A stretch of 64,000 nt of DNA from contig CM065328.1 of the NCBI GenBank assembly GCA_033032175.1, positions 11,842,690 through 11,906,689 of the forward strand, given 5' to 3'. The position numbers and the translations under genes are program-made. Positions 58,525-64,000 of this stretch are shown here, in pieces. Positions within the stretch are counted from its first letter, which is position 1. Every line of letters begins with the position of its first letter. This DNA comes from Saturnia japonica. Lineage: Eukaryota; Arthropoda; Insecta; Lepidoptera; Saturniidae. A model generated the notes under the pieces. It saw only the letters and a program-made list of their open reading frames with translations. It was not told where the DNA came from and made no database searches.

Positions 58525-58700
58525 AATATAATAAATTTGAATGTTTGGATATTTGGATGTTTTTTACTCGATCACGCAAAAAAGGCTTAACGGATTTGGA
58601 TGAAATTTGGCACACAAATAGTCTATGACCTGGATTAACAAATAGAATACTTTTGTTACGATAAAATGCATAGCTTAACAAACACTGGTATCAATTTATG
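58525..58700 (+). repeat. Single diverged unit of the 165-bp repeat
   Basis: 'ttactaatataataaatttg', 'cgatcacgcaaaaaaggc', 'ggatgaaatttggcacac' and 'tagtctatgacctgg' match the units at 59749-60242. Confidence 0.6.
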
Positions 58701-59225
58701 TTTGTGGTTAGTTTATGTTTAAACTGTGATCTCTTAATGCACGAGCCGAAGCAACCGGCCAATGACAGAAACAAATATTATTCGTTGAAAATTCATATAC
58801 AAGTCCTAGGAAGATATAAATAAAAATTGAAAAAAAAAAACCTAAAACAATTAGTTTCCGCACTTTTTTCTTCACGTGGGATTATCTCTCACCCTTCCCC
58901 AACTCCTCTTTATATCATCAAATTCAGCATTATATAATTTAAAGCCCAACAGTATCCCCTTTTTGTCCCGGTAAAAGTCATACCTTAACTACTGCTAACA
59001 ATTTATGTTTATAGATAGCTTATGTTTGATTATGAACTATGAATTAATTTTTATTATAGTTTTCATTTTATTACCTACATTCCACGCTACAAACATATTA
59101 AGGTTTACTTTCTGGATTAAAATACATGTGTATATACATCGACAACCAATAATGATAACAACGTAACTTTGGATAAAGTAAAATACAGTTTTATCTTCTA
59201 CTATCCTTACTAATCTACTATCTTT
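58701..59225. other. Spacer sequence, nothing recognised
   Basis: It contains 'ccggtaaaagtcat' near 58970, a leftover of the 165-bp repeat. Otherwise nothing is recognised. Confidence 0.3.
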
Positions 59226-59230
59226 ACTAA

Positions 59231-59748
59231 TCCTACTATATATACAATTAATAAAATTGAAGTGTCTGTTTGTAATGTTAGTTTTTTACTAAATGCATAT
59301 GAAATTATATACGACACCTATAACAAAAAGCCCATTTTTTTAATTTTTGTGTGTCTGTCTGTTTGTTCCGGGTAATCTCTGAAACGGTTTGACCGATTTT
59401 GACGGGACTTTCACTGATAGATAGCTGATAATATAGGGATTAACGTAGGCTATTTTTATTTTAGAAAAAGAATTAGGGTTGCACATAAATAAAAGAACTG
59501 GTCATGGTGAATCAATTCAGGCGCTTAAATGGCTTATGTTGTGTAAACCATAAAAGATATAGCAAATTAATATACGAGATAATTATAGGCATTAAAGAGA
59601 CCTACAAGAAAGTTCGGGAGAGTATATAACTATCTTCTAAGGAACACCCACAATAAGCATTTTTGTCTATAAAATATCCGGGATTGGGGTAGCAAGATTC
59701 GTGCGGGCAATCCGTAGTCAACGTGAGCGAAGCTACGGACGCAGCTAA
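59231..59748 (+). mobile_element. Helitron B, full-length copy
   Basis: It starts TCCTACTATATATACAATT after an A and ends 'acggacgcagCTAA' before a T; CTAA still fits the CTRR rule. It is 518 bp, with 'ctgtctgtttgttccggg' and 'tttgaccgattttgacggg'. Confidence 0.75.
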
Positions 59749-60242
59749 TAATATAATAAATGTGAAAGTTTGTTTGTTTAGAAACTTGTAACGTAATCAC
59801 GCAAAAACAGCCAAACGGATTTGCATGAAATTTGGTACACAGATAGTCTATGACCTGGAATCACACATAGGCTACTTTTATCCCGGTAAAAGTCATAGTT
59901 TAACCAGGCTTAACCTACAAATATAATAAATGCAAAGTTTTCATGTATTTCACTCAATCACGCGAAAACGACTGAACGGATTTGAATGAAATTTAGTACA
60001 CAGATAGTCTACGACCTGAAATAATACATAGGGTACTTGTTATCCCGGTAAATGTCATAGTTTAACCAGTGTTATCCTACAAATATAATAAATGTGAAAG
60101 TTAGTATGTTTGTTACTCAATCACGTAAAAACTACTGAACGGTTTTAGATGAAATTTTGCACACGGATAGTCTATAATCTGCAATAATACATAGGGTACT
60201 TTTTATCCTGGTAAATTATAACTTAACTAATAACTCTGTAAT
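59749..60242 (+). repeat. Tandem array, three units of about 165 bp
   Basis: Units begin near 59749, 59914 and 60076, each with 'aaatataataaatg', 'caatcacg', 'gatgaaatt', 'agtctat' and 'atcccggtaaa'. The phrase 'aaacggatttgcatgaaatt' is the usual core of short Helitron-like repeats, here tandemised. Confidence 0.8.
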
Positions 60243-60710
60243 CCTACAAATATAATACCCATCTATGATTTTTTTGGTTTATCGTGTTCCGAAATCAGAA
60301 GGTGCATATGGAGTAATATAGCGGCGTGGTAGGGATCTCGTCCACCATACACATAGTAACAAACCCATCTATGATTTCCTTTTGGTTTGTCGTGTTCCGA
60401 GGTCAATTTGCGTATATCCAATAATACGCAGACGAAGTCGCGGGTTCAAGCTAGTAAATAATATTTTTCCACGTATAATGATACTTAAAGAACATTACTC
60501 AAGCCTTCAGATTTCTTCACGATGTTTTTCTTCTCCATTAGCCTATAGTGTTACCAATTTGAATTAGTAAATGCACGCGAATTCCGAAAAATTCGTTATG
60601 ATAAGCCTGGGGTTGAACCTGCGAACACTCGACCACTACGACTTACGGACTTAAGGATTACTTTGATTGCATCGGTCCTGGGTTCGATTTTCAGGTCGAG
60701 TAATGTGTTA
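60243..60710 (+). repeat. Block B: 105-bp unit (1.4 copies), Helitron-like end and SINE
   Basis: It begins 'cctacaaatataatacccat', holds one complete and one partial 105-bp unit, then 'agacgaagtcgcgggttc' and 'aagctag' (Helitron-type end, about 60452), and finally a SINE piece with 'gtcctgggttcgattttcag'. It is homologous in order to 61397-62590. Confidence 0.75.
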
Positions 60711-61396
60711 TTTAGTTTTGTTGATTAATTTAATTCTCTAACTTTGTGTATTTAACTTTCCCGTTTTTTTTTTTTATAACTCGGCACATTGACGGTACTG
60801 TCCTTGATGGTAAGCACAGTACAATCCAAACACAACGGTGACCAGCGAGTGATCTAAATCCATCGGCGGTCGCCGCTGTTACACCGGCCTGCATAAATAT
60901 CTCTTCACTAAAAGACCTGATTTCGTGAGAAGGAGGGAACACACTGGCCGGGAGAAGGTTCAGCAGCTTCACGGTACGACAAAGATTAGTCATTGTGTGT
61001 ATCTGTTGTGGAAGGATGGTATTAGGTTGAACAACTCTTCAGAACACTCACCATGATACAGACGGTAGAACACGCTCAGCGAGAAGATGTTCCTGCGCAG
61101 CTGAAGCGGCTCAATGTATTGGGTAACGTCTGCATCTATGTTTTCCCTATTATAACCATTGCCATTAATTTATTCTTAGATTTAAATTCTATGGTTTCAT
61201 CATCTCTTTTCTTATTTCTTGCACTATCTTACTCTAGTACGATATCTTATTCCATGACTTATCTACCATTCCAATTTACATAATAAACCTTAAATAATTC
61301 TGTAACGTTATGATTTTCTTACATCATCAATACAATTAATAAAATTCAAGTGTTTGTTTGCAATGTAAAAATAACAGTTTATTACTAAATGCATAT
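60711..61396 (-). repeat. Right arm of the 0.68-kb inverted repeat
   Basis: Reverse complement of 57348-58030. It separates block B from block B'. ORFs at 60730-60993 and 61053-61283 mirror those of the left arm. Confidence 0.85.
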
Positions 61397-62590
61397 CCTA
61401 CAAATATAATACCCATCTATGTTTTTCTTGGTTTGTCGTGTTCCGAAATCAGCTGGTGCATATGCAGTAATATAGCGGCGTGGTAGGGATCGCGTCCACC
61501 ATACACGTTGTGACAAACCCATCTATGATTTTTTGCTTTGTCGTGTTCCGAAATCAGCTGGTGCATATGCAGTAATATAGCGGCGTGGTAGGGATCGCGT
61601 CCACCATACACGTTGTGACAAACCCATCTATGATTTTTTGCTTTGTCGTGTTCCGAAATCAGCTGGTGCATATGCAGTAATATAGCGGCGTGGTAGGGAT
61701 CGCGTCCACCATACACGTTGTGACAAACCCATCTATGATTTTTTGCTTTGTCGTGTTCCGAAATCAGCTGGTGCATATGCAGTAATATAGCGGCGTGGTA
61801 GGGATCGCGTCCACCATACACGTTGTGACAAACCCATCTATGATTTTTTGCTTTGTCGTGTTCCGAAATCAGCTGGTGCATATGCAGTAATATAGCGGCG
61901 TGGTAGGGATCGCGTCCACCATACACGTTGTGACAAACCCATCTATGATTTTTTGCTTTGTTGTGTTCCGAAATCAGCTGGTGCATATGCAGTAATATAG
62001 CGGCGTGGTAGGGATCGCGTCCACCATACACGTTGTGACAAACCCATCTATGATTTTTTGCTTTGTCGTGTTCCGAAATCAGCTGGTGCATATGCAGTAA
62101 TATAGCGGCGTGGTAGGGATCGCGTCCACCATAAACGTTGTGGCAAACCCATCTATGATTTTTTGCTTTGTCGTGTTCCGAAATCAGCTGGTGCATATGC
62201 AGTAATATAGCGGCGTGGTAGGGATCGCGTCCACCATACACGTTGTGACAAACCCATCTATGATTTTTTGCTTTGTCGTGTTCCGAAATCAATTTGCGTA
62301 TATCCAATAATACGCAGACGAAGTCGCTTGTACTAGCTAGTAAATAATACTTTCCCACGTACAATGGTACTTAAAGAATATTTCTCAAGCCTTCTAGGTT
62401 TCCTCACGATGTTTTTCTTCTCCGTCAGCCTATAGTGTTACCAATTTGAGTTAGTAAATGCACACGAATTCCGAAAAATTCGTTGTGACGTGCCTGGGGT
62501 TCGAACCTGCGAACACTCGACCACTACGACTTAAAAGGATTACCTTGATTGCATCGGTCCTGGGTTAGATTTTCAGGTCGAGTAATGTTA
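61397..62590 (+). repeat. Block B' with expanded minisatellite
   Basis: Same order as 60243-60710: 'cctacaaatataatacccat', 105-bp units, 'cagacgaagtcgct' with 'tagctag' (62332-62338 region), then the SINE piece 'ttcgaacctgcgaacactcg'. The difference is the number of 105-bp units. Confidence 0.75.
61411..62290 (-). repeat. 105-bp minisatellite, about 8.4 units
   Basis: Successive 'cagctggtgcatatgcag' landmarks lie exactly 105 bp apart (61450, 61555 ... 62185, eight in all). Units are nearly identical, with rare substitutions such as one TGTG for TCGTG near 61961 and two changes near 62133-62143. Because 105 is a multiple of three, the minus strand stays open for 315 codons (61417-62364) as a 35-residue repeat containing NHRWVCHNVYGGRDPYHAA. 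There is no sign that it is translated. Confidence 0.95.
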
Positions 62591-62765
62591 TTGGGTCTTT
62601 CTATGAAATTCTCAGTAGCAGCTCGGAGTTTGGCTTTGTGCCCGATTTATATCAATAGGCTCGCCCCCTATTACATGGAAGCTAAAAACATACTCGGCGA
62701 GCTGTGGATGTACATTATTAGTACACCTCTGCCTTACCCTTCGGGGATACAGGCGTGATGGTATT
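62530..62765 (+). repeat. tRNA-derived SINE tail
   Basis: 'attgcatcggtcctgggt', 'gtcgagtaatgttattggg', then 'ctcggagtttggctttgtgc', 'tatcaataggctcgcccc' and 'taccccttcggggat'-like end ('acccttcggggatacagg'), a common moth SINE. Confidence 0.5.
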
Positions 62766-62854
62766 TTGTGTTATGAATACTTCCGTTTTTTACCGTAATT
62801 AACTTAAATAAGTTACTTGTTAGTTGTAAGTTAGGAGCTTTTGGCGAGTGTGAA

Positions 62855-63202
62855 ATGTTGTGGTTTTCATTTTTAATTCTTATATTATGTCATATTGGAG
62901 GCGTTTTGCGTGATATAGTTTGGTATTTGTGCATAAGTGAAGTGGGTTATAAATATATGCTAAAAGCATGCATTCTGGGATCCTACAAAAACTGCCTACA
63001 AAATTCTAACAAGGGAGCACCCTCTTGCTGGACGCCACTTTGTTATAAACTTTACATTAATACGAAGGCTTGCACCAAAACAAGAAGAAGAAGCTGTTTG
63101 AGGTTGGTACAGTGTGCTGTGTATCACAGTTTTCATAGGACGTCGCCACGACTCGCAAAGAGGTTATTTTTAAAGGCCCAGCACCAAGTTCGCATCTGCT
63201 AG
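62855..63202 (+). CDS. Hypothetical small secreted cysteine-rich protein
   Basis: The 115-codon ORF starts at an ATG following GAA. The first 20 residues are a hydrophobic leader (MLWFSFLILILCHIGG), as in a signal peptide. The middle has six cysteines in about 45 residues (LKAC, KNC, PSC, PLC, KAC, RSC), then a basic run TRRRS, and the C-terminal 35 residues are basic. I do not recognise the family and see no intron or homologue in the window. It lies just beyond a SINE, and the composition could also arise by chance. Whether it is expressed is unknown. Confidence 0.3.
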   Translation: MLWFSFLILILCHIGGVLRDIVWYLCISEVGYKYMLKACILGSYKNCLQNSNKGAPSCWTPLCYKLYINTKACTKTRRRSCLRLVQCAVYHSFHRTSPRLAKRLFLKAQHQVRIC

Positions 63203-63825
63203 TCGTGGTTATCTCGAACAAGGTATAATATCTTATACGGTTTTACTATTACCTACTTCGGATTTGTGGACATCACTATTTTTTAAATCTAATTAACTAG
63301 CAACATAGAAAGTGTCATTTTACTCCGTGAGATTAAAAAACCGCAATAGAAACGCGCCAAAAAAAGTAAAACCAAAAAAACCGTGCCAAAAACTCAGCAG
63401 CAATTTTATTAACCAACGCGACCTGGATTTTACAATAATTACACGAAAGGCATTAAAAAGTATGATGTACATACATATTTATGAATTGTTTACGGTATTA
63501 TAAACATAAAATTATTATCATCCACGGAATAAAACAGGCCGTATTATTTCCTACGTAAAATATTGTTTATCCTTTATTTAACATTTATAATGTAATGAAA
63601 AATTCATTCACAAAACCGAGGTGCTTCATCGGCCACGTGGTAATAATGTATATTTAGTATGTCGAAAAATAAACGTGAGTAAAATTGAATGTGTTCAATG
63701 TTGAATGAAGCTCATCGTATCTATAACTTTGAGGTCTGATTGGATCAAATTCAATTGATGAAATGGGTCAAAAAGGTTCAATTGGCGAAATGAGTGTGTT
63801 GCTTAAACTCAAGAAAAAAAAACCG
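63203..63825. other. Intergenic sequence, nothing recognised
   Basis: Only a 63-codon Lys-rich ORF (63312-63503) with no family resemblance. Confidence 0.3.
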
Positions 63826-64000
63826 TGTGGTGTCGTGGGACACCAGATAGGAACGAAGTTCCTTATTATAAAATATAAATTTCAAGTTCTATTCTATGCA
63901 TAATTAAAATAATTATTCGGGTACACATTATTTATTATGATTTTTTATTTTATTTTTTTATTTTACTTACAATGATTTATAAAAATATATAACAATAATA
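63826..64000 (+). repeat. Dispersed repeat E, second copy (cut by window end)
   Basis: Matches 11751-11930: 'accgtgtggtgtcgtggg', 'accagataggaacgaagttc', 'acttacaatgatttataaaa'. Confidence 0.55.

Noticed and set aside
57461..61283. Paired ORFs in the inverted arms (for example those starting MTNLCRTV)
   Set aside because: Their similarity reflects DNA homology of the arms; the frames are not intact relative to each other and match a dispersed repeat.
61411..62290. CRISPR-like array
   Set aside because: Direct repeats are contiguous 105-bp units without variable spacers and the genome is an insect's.
61417..62364. 315-codon repeat protein gene on the minus strand
   Set aside because: The frame is open because the DNA period (105 bp) is a multiple of three; there is no start context, intron, or conservation evidence.

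Overview
The window is AT-rich eukaryotic DNA from an insect, almost certainly a moth or butterfly. The evidence is the repertoire of repeats: a Ty3/gypsy retrotransposon of the mag type with 92-bp LTRs, short non-autonomous Helitrons ending in CTAG, LINE 3' ends with a TGATTT tail, tRNA-derived SINEs and several mariner/Tc1 remnants. There is no operon structure. Apart from one split gene and one retrotransposon, almost every ORF above 60 codons looks fortuitous or is a decayed transposon fragment.

The one cellular gene recognised with confidence lies on the + strand at 19992-32589. It has 14 exons, nearly all with consensus GT/AG borders and compatible phases, and encodes a nose-resistant-to-fluoxetine (NRF-6)-like membrane acyltransferase. 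The order is signal peptide, cysteine-containing NRF domain, then a multi-spanning acyltransferase-3 domain with DGIRF, LIHY and DTFLVMSG motifs. Exon 2 changes reading frame between about 22505 and 22553, so the copy is either a recent pseudogene or carries a sequencing indel. Its introns hold a mariner, two Helitrons and LINE pieces.

Region by region: 1-272 carries, on the - strand, a fragment resembling a positive-strand RNA virus superfamily 1 helicase and running off the window edge. 0.7-1.3 kb has two overlapping unassigned ORFs. 2.4-19.3 kb is a mosaic of Helitron, LINE and SINE pieces plus a complete but dead mariner (16.88-18.31 kb). 20-32.6 kb is the NRF-like gene. 33.7-37.1 kb has two further DDE transposase remnants. 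39.6-42.9 kb has Helitron B copies and a 460-bp solo LTR with a 4-bp target duplication. 43367-47844 is the mag-like retrotransposon, with identical LTRs and a gag-pol frame broken by one internal TAA. 49797-56035 is a near-identical 3.12-kb tandem duplication. 56.9-62.6 kb is a rearranged repeat block: a 0.68-kb inverted repeat, a 165-bp tandem array, and a 105-bp minisatellite expanded from about 1.4 to 8.4 units between two otherwise similar blocks. 62.8-63.2 kb holds a possible small secreted cysteine-rich ORF.

No CRISPR array, rRNA or canonical tRNA gene was found. I see no new multi-gene system. The observations most worth following up are the virus-like helicase fragment, the frame-breaking exon 2, the near-intact retrotransposon, the 3.1-kb duplication and the 105-bp minisatellite.
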